The notes under the pieces were generated by a model. The model worked only from the letters and a program-made list of their open reading frames with translations, was not told where the DNA came from and did not search any database. The translations under genes and the position numbers were made by a program. 64,000 nucleotides of DNA from Sphingomonas panacisoli (GTDB lineage Bacteria; Pseudomonadota; Alphaproteobacteria; Sphingomonadales; Sphingomonadaceae): the NCBI RefSeq assembly GCF_007859635.1, contig NZ_CP042306.1, positions 1,364,001 to 1,428,000 on the forward strand. The letters run 5' to 3'. This document shows positions 21,073 to 29,553 of the stretch, in pieces (positions within the stretch are counted from its first letter, which is position 1; every line of letters starts with the position of its first letter).

Positions 21073-22470
21073 TCAGCGCGTGGTCTTCAGGGTGGGCACT
21101 TCGTCCTGCACCTCGGTCCGTTGCGGGTTGCGGATCGAGGGGCGGAGGCGCGACAGACTGCAAAGGCCGGCGACGACCGCCAGGCCGACCGAGACGAGCG
21201 GGGGGACGCGTCCCGCGCCGATGCCGAGCGCGAGCAGTAGTGCGACGACGGTTGCCCCCGTCGTCTGACCCGTCAGGCGCACCGTCGAGATCAGCCCTCC
21301 CGCCGCCGCTGCGCGTTCGCGCGGGGCGCTGCCGATGATCAGGCGGGCGTTGGGCGGCAGGAAGGTGCCGAATCCCGATCCGCACAGCGCCATGCGCCAG
21401 GCGATGTCGAAATAGCCCGGGTGTGCGGGCAGGAACGCGATCAGCAGCAGTGCGGTGATGCTGATGCACATGCCGATGCCGCCGAGCAGGCCCGCCGGGA
21501 TACGATCCGATAACCACCCGGCCAGCGGCGCGACGATCATGTTGGTCAGCGGCCACGGTGCGATCGCCGCGCCGACCATTGCCGCGCTGAATCCGAACTC
21601 CTGTGTCAGTCGGAACGGCGTCGATAGCAGCAGGGTCATCGATGCGATGAACGCGGTATAGGCGCCGACCACCGACAGCGCGATGACGGGCCGGGCGAGC
21701 AGATCGAGCGGGAGGATCGGGTTGGCGTCGCCTTTCTCGCGCTTGACGAAATAGTAGCCGACCAACGTCCCGGTCAGCACGATCGCGGCGGAGACGACCG
21801 GGCTGTTGCCGTGCACTGCGCTCTCGGCGCCGCCGATGACCAGCCCGAACATCGCCGCGCACATCACTGCGCCGAGCACGTCGAAATGCGCGTGCTGCGG
21901 CTTGGGATCGGGGAGCGCGCGGCCCAGAAGCAGACTGAGCAACGCGAACGGGATGGCGCAGGCGAACACCCAGGGCCAGGGCGCCACCGCCAGCACCAGC
22001 CCGCCGATCGTCGGCGCGGCGGCGGCCGAGCTCGACACGATCACCGAATTGATCCCGAGCCCGCGGCCGAGCTGGCTGGACGGATAGGTCGATCGGATCA
22101 GCGCCGACGATACGCTGAGCGCGCCCGCGGCACCGATCGCCTGCGCCGCGCGGACGATAAGCAGGAACGGCAGGCTCTTGGCGAAGAAGCACAATAGGGT
22201 TGCGACGGTGAAGATCGTCTGACCGACCTGATACATCCGCTTGAGCCCGATCCGCTCGCCGAGCCCAGCGAAGGGCAGGAGCAGCATCACGAGCATAAGC
22301 TGATAGACCGTGACGATCGACACCACCGCGCTCGATTCGACGTGCAGGTCGCGCGCGATGCTGGGCAGCGCGACGTTGGCGATGCCGCCGTCGATGATGA
22401 TCAGCGCCGTGCCGCAACACAGCGCGCCGATCGCGCCGTAGCGGCGGGGCAGGGGGAGGCCGTCGGTCAC
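21073..22470 (-). CDS. MFS transporter, DHA2-like drug/metabolite exporter
   Basis: 465 residues. The start is GTG 22470 (MTDGLPLPRRYGAIGALCCG), which overlaps the halogenase stop (GTGA); the longer upstream frame is a shadow of the halogenase. About 14 hydrophobic segments. ALIIIDGGIANVALPSIARD is the DHA2 motif of helix 1 and GLGERIGLKRMYQVG is motif A between helices 2 and 3. Translation coupling to the halogenase suggests export of a halogenated compound or of its precursor, but this is inference from context. Confidence 0.85.
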   Translation of the reverse strand: MTDGLPLPRRYGAIGALCCGTALIIIDGGIANVALPSIARDLHVESSAVVSIVTVYQLMLVMLLLPFAGLGERIGLKRMYQVGQTIFTVATLLCFFAKSLPFLLIVRAAQAIGAAGALSVSSALIRSTYPSSQLGRGLGINSVIVSSSAAAAPTIGGLVLAVAPWPWVFACAIPFALLSLLLGRALPDPKPQHAHFDVLGAVMCAAMFGLVIGGAESAVHGNSPVVSAAIVLTGTLVGYYFVKREKGDANPILPLDLLARPVIALSVVGAYTAFIASMTLLLSTPFRLTQEFGFSAAMVGAAIAPWPLTNMIVAPLAGWLSDRIPAGLLGGIGMCISITALLLIAFLPAHPGYFDIAWRMALCGSGFGTFLPPNARLIIGSAPRERAAAAGGLISTVRLTGQTTGATVVALLLALGIGAGRVPPLVSVGLAVVAGLCSLSRLRPSIRNPQRTEVQDEVPTLKTTR

Positions 22471-23960
22471 CGTAGCGCCTCCAGGGCTGCGTCGTGCGAT
22501 GGGAAGTTGAGCGCGCAACGGGTAATGAAATCGTCGATCGCCGCCATGTCGGTCGGCGGCGCGGGCGCGTCGGCGGACAGTCGCCCGGGGAACTGGCCGT
22601 AGCCGGCGAGCAGGCAATGCCATGATGCCGGCGCGTAATAATGCGCGATATCCTGCCGCGCGATTTCCTCCTCCAGATCGCGGCCGGTGAACCAGCACGT
22701 GATGATCGCCTTTAGCGAATCCGACAGCTCGTCATGCGTGGCATTGTCACGCCAATAGGCCGTGTCGGTGCGCCGGTTCATCCGATAGTGACAGACGATG
22801 TAGTCGCGAATCCCTTCGTAACGGGCGGCAATCGCGCGGTTGAAGGCGTCGCGATGTCGTGGCGTGAACCCGCCGTCGCGCCACGCCCGGAAAAACCCTT
22901 CGACGGTTGCCTGTACGACATGGAGCGCGGTGGCTTCGAGCGGTTCGATGAACCCTTGCGACAATCCTAGCGCCAGGCAGTTGCCGGTCCAGCTTTCGGC
23001 GATCCGGCCAACCTTCATCTTGAGGTGGCGCGCCTCGACAGGCGAATCGAGCAAGCCGAGATGCGCTCGCAACTCGGTCTCCGCCTCGTCGGCAGAGCAA
23101 TAGCCGCTGGCATAGACATAGCCGTTGCCGGTGCGGTTGGTCAGCGGGATATCCCAGACCCAGCCGTTCTGCATCGCGGTCGAGATCGTCTGGCAGTTGG
23201 TGCCGTTGGGGTCGCGCGGGGTCGGCATGACCACCGCGGCGTCGTTGAACAGATTGGCCGCGAACGGCAGGAACTTAGCGCCGAGTGCGCCCTGGGCGAT
23301 GACCGAGCGAAACCCGCTACAGTCGATGAAGAAGTCGCCCGGTATGGTGATGTCGTTCTGAGCGACGAGATGGCTGACGTTACCGTCCGCGACGGCAACA
23401 TCGACGATGCGATGCTGCAAGTGACGGACGCCCAGCCCTATCGCATGATCGCGCAGGAACGCACCAACCAGGTGGGCGTCGAAATGATAGCCGTACCCGA
23501 TCTGGAACGGGAAATGATCGGGTACGATCGGTGCCAGGCGGCGGGCGGCGAGCGCCGTCGGCAGGAAAAAACGATCGGGATGCGCCCACACGTCCGCGCC
23601 GTGGCGCCGCGCATAGGCGTTCGCGAAGAAGGCCGGCGCGGTGAAGCCGTCGAGGTCGGTAGGAAAGGGGTGGAAATAGGCGTCGAACCCCGGCGCTTCG
23701 GACCAGTCGCGAAACCCGATCCCGGTCTTGTAGGTCGCGTTACACCGCGGCATCCAATCGGCTTCGGCAATGTCGAGCGTGTCGAAGAACGCCTTCAATT
23801 GCGGGGTCGAGCCCTCGCCGACGCCGATGATTCCGATCTCCGGCGATTCGACCACGGTAACGCTGGCTTCGAGGCCGAGATGATGCGCGATCAGGTTCGC
23901 CGCCATCCACCCGGCGGTGCCGCCGCCGAGGATCACGATGCTGCGCGGAGTCTCGCTCAT
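22467..23960 (-). CDS. Flavin-dependent tryptophan halogenase family protein
   Basis: 497 residues from ATG 23960. FAD-binding GGGTAGW at 12-18; GVGEGSTP at 46-53; catalytic Lys78 in CNATYKTGIGF, equivalent to Lys79 of PrnA; the halogenase signature WVWDIP at 267-272; and FIEPLEAT around 338-344, which includes the catalytic Glu region. All residues needed for hypohalous-acid-based chlorination or bromination are present. These enzymes need FADH2 from a separate flavin reductase, which is not seen nearby. The substrate is not predictable; many proteins of this type in Sphingomonas and Caulobacter do not act on free tryptophan. Operonic with an MFS exporter. Confidence 0.9.
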   Translation of the reverse strand: MSETPRSIVILGGGTAGWMAANLIAHHLGLEASVTVVESPEIGIIGVGEGSTPQLKAFFDTLDIAEADWMPRCNATYKTGIGFRDWSEAPGFDAYFHPFPTDLDGFTAPAFFANAYARRHGADVWAHPDRFFLPTALAARRLAPIVPDHFPFQIGYGYHFDAHLVGAFLRDHAIGLGVRHLQHRIVDVAVADGNVSHLVAQNDITIPGDFFIDCSGFRSVIAQGALGAKFLPFAANLFNDAAVVMPTPRDPNGTNCQTISTAMQNGWVWDIPLTNRTGNGYVYASGYCSADEAETELRAHLGLLDSPVEARHLKMKVGRIAESWTGNCLALGLSQGFIEPLEATALHVVQATVEGFFRAWRDGGFTPRHRDAFNRAIAARYEGIRDYIVCHYRMNRRTDTAYWRDNATHDELSDSLKAIITCWFTGRDLEEEIARQDIAHYYAPASWHCLLAGYGQFPGRLSADAPAPPTDMAAIDDFITRCALNFPSHDAALEALR

Positions 23961-24091
23961 TGCGCCGTCATGCCGATTTCCCCCGCCCGCGCAATGTCGC
24001 AGGTTGATCCGCATCAATATCAATTTTCGGAACGCGTTGCCGTCTTTGCCGGTTGTGTCGCCAGCGAAACCAAATCGGAAAGGGCGCGATC

Positions 24092-24169
24092 ATGGGTAAG
24101 GGCATCTTGTTGTGGCTGCTGGGCATTCCACTGCCGATCATCATCCTGCTGCTGATCTTCTGGCATTGA
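24092..24169 (+). CDS. 25-residue hydrophobic small membrane protein
   Basis: ATG 24092 is preceded by GGAAAGGG. The product starts MGKGILLWLLGIPLP and ends in an Ile/Leu-rich segment and FWH; nearly all of it could form one membrane helix. I recall very similar MGKG(I/L)LLWLLG peptides in many proteobacteria, usually unannotated, which argues for a real gene. A terminator-like hairpin follows directly at 24178-24204. Function unknown. Confidence 0.65.
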   Translation: MGKGILLWLLGIPLPIIILLLIFWH

Positions 24170-24177
24170 TCTGTGCA

Positions 24178-24204
24178 TCGGCCGTCTTGGACAAAGACGG
24201 CCGT
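24178..24204 (+). terminator. Hairpin after the 25-residue ORF
   Basis: GGCCGTCTT and AAGACGGCC around a short GGACA loop, followed by GTCATGC rather than a clear T run. It ends the small membrane-protein transcript or separates it from the GH92 gene; a factor-dependent or weak terminator is likely. Confidence 0.5.
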
Positions 24205-24221
24205 CATGCTTTGATGCGGGG

Positions 24222-26555
24222 ATGCTGAGCCAGACCCTGCGCCGCCTGCCCGCAATCCTTGCCGGATTGGGGCTGATCCTGTCGCCGATCGCCGACGCAG
24301 CGGTTTTAACGCCGATGAAGGCGGTCGACCCGTTCATCGGAACGGGCGGGGAGGGACACACCTTCCCCGGCGCCGTCGCGCCGTTCGGCATGGTGCAGCT
24401 GTCGCCCGACACCGATGCCGAGTGCGTTATCCGCAAATGCTATCCGCATGCCGCCGGCTATCGGTACGAGGACCCGACGATCCAGGGTTTCTCGATGACC
24501 CACTTTTCGGGCGCGGGGCATTCCGATCTCGGGGATTTCCTGATGATGCCCGTCGCGGGCGACGCGGTGCCGCTCGAACCGGGTGACGCGGCCAAGGCGG
24601 GCAGCGGATACCGATCACGGTTCAGCCATAGCAGCGAGATTGCGAGCGCGGGCTATTACGCGGTCACGCTGACCGATCCCGGCGTGCGCGCCGAGATGAC
24701 GGCGGGGACGCGGATCGGGGTGCAACGCTACACGTTCGGCAGGGACAAGCCGGCACATCTCGTGTTCGACCTGCGCACCAGCCTCTATAACTATCCCGGC
24801 AAGGTATCGTGGTCGTCGATCCGGTTGCGGGCCGACGGCACGCTGACCGGCGGGCGCGAGACGCGCGGCTGGGCGCCGGGGCGCAAGCTGTTTTTCGCGA
24901 TGCGCTTCTCGCGACCGCTGCTTGGCCACGACTTCCGCAACACCGAGACCGACGTGCCGTACAAGGGGTTCAAAGGACCGGGCCGATCGGGCAGCGACAT
25001 CGCCGAATTGAAAGGCAGGGCGCTGGTCGCGCGGCTCGATTTCGGGCGGCTCGACGCGCCGCTCGAGGTCAAGGTCGGTATCTCGACGGTGGACGAGGAC
25101 GGCGCGATCGCCAACCTGTCCAGCGAGCCGGGCAATTTCGACGCGATCCGGGCGAAGACCGAGTCCACCTGGGAGACGGCGCTGTCGGTGCTCGACGTTC
25201 AGGCCGACGCGAAAACAGAGCGTACCGTCTACACAGCGCTCTATCACGCGTTGATGGCGCCGAGCGTGCTGTCGGACGCCGATGGGCGCTATCGCGGCCC
25301 CGACGATCAGATCCACAAGGCCGACGGCTTCACCTTCCGTTCGACCTTTTCGCTGTGGGACACGTTCCGCGCCGAACACCCCTTGTTGACGATCGTCCAG
25401 CCGCCATCGACCACCAGCGACGTCGTCCGCTCCCTAATCGCCAGCCGCGAAGCGAGCCCATACGGGATCCTCCCGGTCTGGCAGTTCCAAGGGCAGGAGA
25501 CATGGACGATGATCGGCTATCACGCCGTTCCCGTCATCGCCGACGCGTATTTGAAGGGCATGAAGGGTTTCGACGCAAACAAGGCGCTCGACGCGATGGT
25601 CGCGAGTGCGACCTATGCGCCTTACGGCGGGCTCGGCGACTATATGACGCTCGGCTATGTCCCGATCGATCGGGAGCCGGAGGCAGCGTCGAAGACGGTC
25701 GAATACGCTTATGACGACTGGACGATCGCGCGGATGGCGCGGAAGATGGGGCGGCTGGACGTCGCCGCGACGTTCGAGAAGCGCGCGGCTTATTGGCGTA
25801 ACTCCTTCGACGCCAAGACCGGCTGGCTGCGCGCGCGCAAGGCCGACGGCAGTTTCCGCGTTCCGTTCGATCCGACCGCGATCAATTACGGGTCCGACTA
25901 TACCGAGGGGAATGCTTGGCAATATTCGTGGTTCATGCCGCACGACCAGGGTGGGCTGATCAAACTGCTCGGTGGCGACGCGGCGACCGTGGCGAAGCTC
26001 GATGCGATGTTCGATTTCGACACGTCGAAGCTCGATTATTCGAAGTCGGAGGATATCGCTGGGCTTATCGGCCAGTACATCCATGGCAACGAACCGAGCC
26101 ACCACGTCGCCTATCTCTACGCGTTCGCCGGCGCACCATGGCGGACGCAGGCGCGGCTCAAGCAGATCGTCGATAGCCAGTATAACGACACGCCGCAGGG
26201 GCTGTCGGGCAACGACGATATCGGCCAGATGTCGGCGTGGCTGGTGTTCACGTCGCTCGGCTTCTACCCCGTCGCGCCGGGCAGCGGGCAATATGTCATC
26301 GGCCGGCCGTTCGTCGATCGCGCGACGATCAAACTGCCCAACGGCAAGCGCTTCACGATCGTTGCGAACGGCATGAGCGACGCCAACAAATATGTCGGCG
26401 CGGTCGCCCTGAACGGCAAACCGCTCGACCGCGTTTACCTCACGCATGACGAGATCGAGCGCGGCGGCGAGCTTCGCTTCACGATGAGCGCGACGCCGAA
26501 CAAATCCTGGGGAACGAACCTGGCCTCGCGACCGTATTCGATGAGTGGATATTGA
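24222..26555 (+). CDS. GH92 family glycoside hydrolase (putative alpha-1,2-mannosidase)
   Basis: 777 residues with a Sec signal peptide (LPAILAGLGLILSPIADA). Typical GH92 motifs occur in order: VDPFIGTGGEGHTFPGAVAP, FGMVQLSPDT, FSMTHFSGAGH, then the catalytic (alpha/alpha)6 domain with EGNAWQYSWFMPHD, GNEPSHHVAYLY and GNDDIGQMSAWLVF, which carries the calcium- and acid-binding residues. The family removes alpha-linked mannose by a Ca-dependent inverting mechanism, often from yeast or glycoprotein glycans. No TonB-dependent receptor or sugar operon is adjacent, so it acts as a lone periplasmic enzyme here. Confidence 0.92.
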   Translation: MLSQTLRRLPAILAGLGLILSPIADAAVLTPMKAVDPFIGTGGEGHTFPGAVAPFGMVQLSPDTDAECVIRKCYPHAAGYRYEDPTIQGFSMTHFSGAGHSDLGDFLMMPVAGDAVPLEPGDAAKAGSGYRSRFSHSSEIASAGYYAVTLTDPGVRAEMTAGTRIGVQRYTFGRDKPAHLVFDLRTSLYNYPGKVSWSSIRLRADGTLTGGRETRGWAPGRKLFFAMRFSRPLLGHDFRNTETDVPYKGFKGPGRSGSDIAELKGRALVARLDFGRLDAPLEVKVGISTVDEDGAIANLSSEPGNFDAIRAKTESTWETALSVLDVQADAKTERTVYTALYHALMAPSVLSDADGRYRGPDDQIHKADGFTFRSTFSLWDTFRAEHPLLTIVQPPSTTSDVVRSLIASREASPYGILPVWQFQGQETWTMIGYHAVPVIADAYLKGMKGFDANKALDAMVASATYAPYGGLGDYMTLGYVPIDREPEAASKTVEYAYDDWTIARMARKMGRLDVAATFEKRAAYWRNSFDAKTGWLRARKADGSFRVPFDPTAINYGSDYTEGNAWQYSWFMPHDQGGLIKLLGGDAATVAKLDAMFDFDTSKLDYSKSEDIAGLIGQYIHGNEPSHHVAYLYAFAGAPWRTQARLKQIVDSQYNDTPQGLSGNDDIGQMSAWLVFTSLGFYPVAPGSGQYVIGRPFVDRATIKLPNGKRFTIVANGMSDANKYVGAVALNGKPLDRVYLTHDEIERGGELRFTMSATPNKSWGTNLASRPYSMSGY

Positions 26556-26618
26556 GACGGTGGATGGAGCGACGGAGCGTGGGCGGCGTGCGCCGAACCG
26601 CTTAGCGCTCGCAGCAAA

Positions 26619-26633
26619 TTAACCATTTGTTAA
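26619..26633. promoter_or_regulatory. CtrA-type box upstream of the DUF4893 gene
   Basis: TTAACCATTTGTTAA followed by C, an exact TTAA-N7-TTAAC site about 65 bases before the start codon. A GTTAAC half-site follows at about 26653. This is the third such box in the window next to an exported-protein gene. Confidence 0.5.
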
Positions 26634-26698
26634 CCGTCTCCGCTCATCTTTCGTTAACACGTTGAAATGACGGTTTTCGAAAGCGACTGGAGGGCTGG

Positions 26699-27376
26699 AT
26701 GCGCCGCGCGTTGGGTACGTTTGCGCTGTTGATGACGCTGCTGGGCGGGTGCGCGAGCGTGCCGGTTAAGCCAGTCGCGGCCGTTTCCGATCCTGCGCCG
26801 GTGGAACCCGTTCTAACCGGATGGCGCGCGACGGCATCGGCGACCGACCGCGCGCGGATCGACGCGCTGCCCGGGCTGTGGAAGCAGGCGCTGGGGCAGA
26901 TTCCAGCGCGGCTGCGCGGCAAGGTGACGGCGGAAGGCGCACTGTTGGAACCGGCCGGAGCATTGACGCTGCCCGAATTGTCACCAGGCAATTACTTGTG
27001 CCGCCTTATCCGGCTGGGCGGCCAGCGTGGCTACGTCTCGTTCAAACCCGATTTCTGCTACATCACGGACGAAGGCGAGAAGCGGACGTTTACCAAGCAG
27101 ACTGGTACCGCACTGCCCGGCGGATGGCTGTTCGCGGACACCGACATGCGTCAGGTGTTCTTGGGCACCAATCGCGCCACCGCGGCCGGGACCGCGCCGC
27201 CTTATGGAGACGACCCCTCCCGCGACATCGCCGCGGTGATCGAGCGCGTCGCACCGTTCCGCTGGCGGATGGTCGTGCCGCACGGCAGCGGTGGCGACGT
27301 ACTCGACATCTACGAACTCGTCCCGATCCCGCCAAAGGTGCCGGGCGCGGGACCGGTCGTGGCGCCGAGCGCGTAA
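26699..27376 (+). CDS. DUF4893 domain-containing lipoprotein
   Basis: 225 residues. Signal peptide with lipobox LGGC (MRRALGTFALLMTLLGGCAS). The body resembles the sphingomonad DUF4893 family as I recall it: WRATASATDRARIDALPGLW, PELSPGNYLCRLIRLGGQRG and RQVFLGTNRATA. Function unknown; localisation is probably periplasmic, attached to a membrane. It lies downstream of a CtrA-type box. Confidence 0.75.
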   Translation: MRRALGTFALLMTLLGGCASVPVKPVAAVSDPAPVEPVLTGWRATASATDRARIDALPGLWKQALGQIPARLRGKVTAEGALLEPAGALTLPELSPGNYLCRLIRLGGQRGYVSFKPDFCYITDEGEKRTFTKQTGTALPGGWLFADTDMRQVFLGTNRATAAGTAPPYGDDPSRDIAAVIERVAPFRWRMVVPHGSGGDVLDIYELVPIPPKVPGAGPVVAPSA

Positions 27377-27444
27377 CGACTATTGCTGCACCGCAACATG
27401 AATGCTATATCAACTTCATGTACCTGACCGAAAAGGCCGAGCCG

Positions 27445-27753
27445 ATGCCGACCGGTGCGACGCCGACGATCCTGCAGGCGATCGTGACCAAGCACTGCGT
27501 CACGGCCACCTACAATCTGCAGGATATCGTGCTCGCGCCGCACGTGCTGTTCATGAAGAACGACGCGTTGCATGTCGGCGGCGTCACGCTGGAGCGCGGC
27601 AGTGCGGTGCCCAAGGAATACAAAATGGGCGTGTTCAAGCTCGACGGGCTGGGTGACATCGCGATCACCGACCGGCCGTTCCAGACCAGCGAACTGTGGG
27701 ACCCCGCCGACGAGCGGTTCGTCGCGCAGCCGCTGATGATGATCGAGCGCTAG
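27445..27753 (+). CDS. Hypothetical protein
   Basis: 102 residues from ATG 27445 (MPTGATPTILQAIVTKHCVT), chosen because AAAAGG lies about 10 bases upstream; ATG 27418 in the same frame is an alternative but has no ribosome site. Beta-rich soluble sequence with VLAPHVLFMKNDALHVGGVT and FKLDGLGDIAITDRPF. It reminds me of an uncharacterised sphingomonad family with the same start; no motif of known function. Confidence 0.65.
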   Translation: MPTGATPTILQAIVTKHCVTATYNLQDIVLAPHVLFMKNDALHVGGVTLERGSAVPKEYKMGVFKLDGLGDIAITDRPFQTSELWDPADERFVAQPLMMIER

Positions 27754-27787
27754 CCTCACCGGCACCCATTGTGCCAAGGTCGCCGCA

Positions 27788-28495
27788 GTGACCGAGGACA
27801 ATCCCCAACCCAGGATCGTGCGCCCGTGGCTGTGGCCGGCGCTAGGGCTGTTCGTCGCCTCGCTCGTCGGGCTCGGGGCGTACCTTGCCGACGAGTTGCT
27901 CGAGGGCGAGGGGTGGGCGATCGACCAGCGCCTGTTGCTCGGACTGCGCGTGCCGGGCGATCTCCAGCGGCCGATCGGGCCGGCCTGGCTCCAGCAATCG
28001 GCGGTGGACATCTCGGCGCTCGGCGGGCCGACCTTGATGTGGCTGTTCGGCATATCCGGGCTGATCTGGCTGCTCTACCGCCGCCAGCGCGCCGAAGCGG
28101 CGTGGATTGCGGTGTCGCTGATCGGCGCAAGCCTGATCAGCAACAGCCTGAAATACGCGATCGGCCGCCCGCGCCCGGCGCTCGTCCCGCACCTCGTCCA
28201 GGTCAACAATGCGAGCTTCCCGAGCGGCCACAGCCTGGTGTCCGCCGCGCTGTACCTGACCCTGGCATTGATGCTGGCCGAGGGCGCGAAAAGCTGGTCC
28301 GCGCGGATCGCGATCGTCGGGTTCGGCGCGCTGCTCGTCGTGCTGATCGGGTGCAGTCGCGTGTATCTCGGCGTGCACTGGCCGAGCGACGTGCTGGGCG
28401 GGTGGAGCTTCGGCACCGCCTGGGCGCTGTCGGTGTTCGCCGCGAACCGCTGGCTTCACCGCACGTCCCAGGCAGCGCCGCGCCCTACGCCTTAG
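27788..28495 (+). CDS. PAP2-family phosphatase, membrane bound
   Basis: 235 residues from GTG 27788. The three-part PAP2 signature is complete: KYAIGRPRP (KxxxxxxRP), NASFPSGHS (PSGH, catalytic acid/base His) and SRVYLGVHWPSD (SRxxxxxHxxxD, nucleophile His). Six or so transmembrane helices flank the motifs. Such enzymes dephosphorylate lipids such as phosphatidic acid or undecaprenyl pyrophosphate in the periplasmic leaflet. Its stop overlaps by 4 bases the stop of the opposite-strand gene. Confidence 0.92.
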   Translation: MTEDNPQPRIVRPWLWPALGLFVASLVGLGAYLADELLEGEGWAIDQRLLLGLRVPGDLQRPIGPAWLQQSAVDISALGGPTLMWLFGISGLIWLLYRRQRAEAAWIAVSLIGASLISNSLKYAIGRPRPALVPHLVQVNNASFPSGHSLVSAALYLTLALMLAEGAKSWSARIAIVGFGALLVVLIGCSRVYLGVHWPSDVLGGWSFGTAWALSVFAANRWLHRTSQAAPRPTP

Positions 28496-28770
28496 CGCCT
28501 ACCGCAGACGCGCACCCAGCGATGGTGCCGGCGCTCGTTCCGGCACGAGCGTCGGTTGTCGTTCCAGTGCCGGCGGCGATCCCAATCGCGACGCCGCTCC
28601 TGCGTGCGGACCACCTTGCGGGACCAGTCGCGGCGCTCGACCCGGGCATCGTCGCGATAGCCCTGGCCATAGCCGCCGGTTACCTGGTCGCGCGCCTGCG
28701 GGGAAGCGACGGCGGGCGCCGCGCCGAGCAACAGAGCGGCCATCCCGGCAGCGATCAATAGGCGTTTCAT
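28492..28770 (-). CDS. Secreted Arg-rich small protein
   Basis: 92 residues. A clean Sec signal peptide (MKRLLIAAGMAALLLGAAPAVA) is followed by a very basic region rich in Arg, Trp, His and Asp (RRDWDRRRHWNDNRRSC, RHHRWVRVCGRR) with two Cys that may pair. Similar RW-rich periplasmic proteins are common in sphingomonads; function unknown. Confidence 0.7.
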   Translation of the reverse strand: MKRLLIAAGMAALLLGAAPAVASPQARDQVTGGYGQGYRDDARVERRDWSRKVVRTQERRRDWDRRRHWNDNRRSCRNERRHHRWVRVCGRR

Positions 28771-28928
28771 GGATACATCCTCTCGAACCCCGTCATGGGG
28801 CGATGCCAGTCATACGACCCGCCGCGCGCATGGTTCCTGAACGCCGGCGTCGGGCAAGGTACAGGTCGCGACCGCGCAAGCAACCGATCCGCGCCCTCGC
28901 GCGTAGCCACAGGCGAAGGAGACCGCGC

Positions 28929-29300
28929 ATGACGCTGACCGGCCGATGCCATTGCGGGCGCAACACGTTTGAGATCGACGGCGAGCTGCCAGAGAAACTG
29001 ACCCGCTGCACCTGCTCGTTCTGCAGCAAGCGCGGCCACCTTTACGCCTACTACAAGCCGGACAGGGTCAAATTCCCCCAAGCCGACAGCGACGCGGTGT
29101 ATCGCTGGAATTCGAAGCTGGTCGCCAATCACTTCTGTTCGGCCTGCGGCTGCGACATCGGCGCGAATAGCCCGGATTTCCAGCAGGACGGATTGTGGGA
29201 CGGCAAGACCCGCCGCATCGCGATCAACGCGCGGCTGATCGACGATTTCGAGGCGGCGGACTGGCCGGTGACGGTGGTGGATGGGAAGCATTTGTGGTGA
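28929..29300 (+). CDS. GFA family protein (CENP-V/glutathione-dependent formaldehyde-activating fold)
   Basis: 123 residues from ATG 28929, preceded by GAAGGAGA. Zinc-binding Cys pattern is intact: GRCHCGRNTFE, LTRCTCSFCSKRG and HFCSACGCDIG. The family includes glutathione-dependent formaldehyde-activating enzymes, but most members, including this one, have no proven activity. Confidence 0.85.
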   Translation: MTLTGRCHCGRNTFEIDGELPEKLTRCTCSFCSKRGHLYAYYKPDRVKFPQADSDAVYRWNSKLVANHFCSACGCDIGANSPDFQQDGLWDGKTRRIAINARLIDDFEAADWPVTVVDGKHLW

Positions 29301-29310
29301 GGCGGGGCCG

Positions 29311-29496
29311 CTAAGTTGACACCAGGTTGACACTAGCGACGTGGTTTTGCGGGGCTGGTCTCTCCTGCTTGAAGGCGTAATGCCGGTCGGGCGTCCAGCC
29401 GTCATGCCGCGCACGGCCGGGGACGGGGGCGAAGATCAGCGGATCGTCGTCGGGGGTGAGGGCGGCTGGCGTATGGGGAGGGGACTGGTCGCGCAT
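29311..29496 (-). pseudogene. N-terminal remnant of a sphingomonad HTH-type protein
   Basis: 61 residues. The middle segment DDDPLIFAPVPGRARHDGWT, followed by PDRHYAF, resembles the N-terminus of a frequent sphingomonad family in which this stretch leads into a helix-turn-helix domain (from memory). Here the sequence turns into an unrelated short tail (KQERPAPQNHVASVNLVST) at a tandem GTTGACACCA/GTTGACACTA repeat. It probably marks a deletion or insertion scar beside the HIRAN/HipA genes. Confidence 0.4.
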
Positions 29497-29553
29497 CGAC
29501 CAGGGTAGATCAGAGGAAATCCTACATTGGAAGTTTGATCTCGCCCAATTCCG

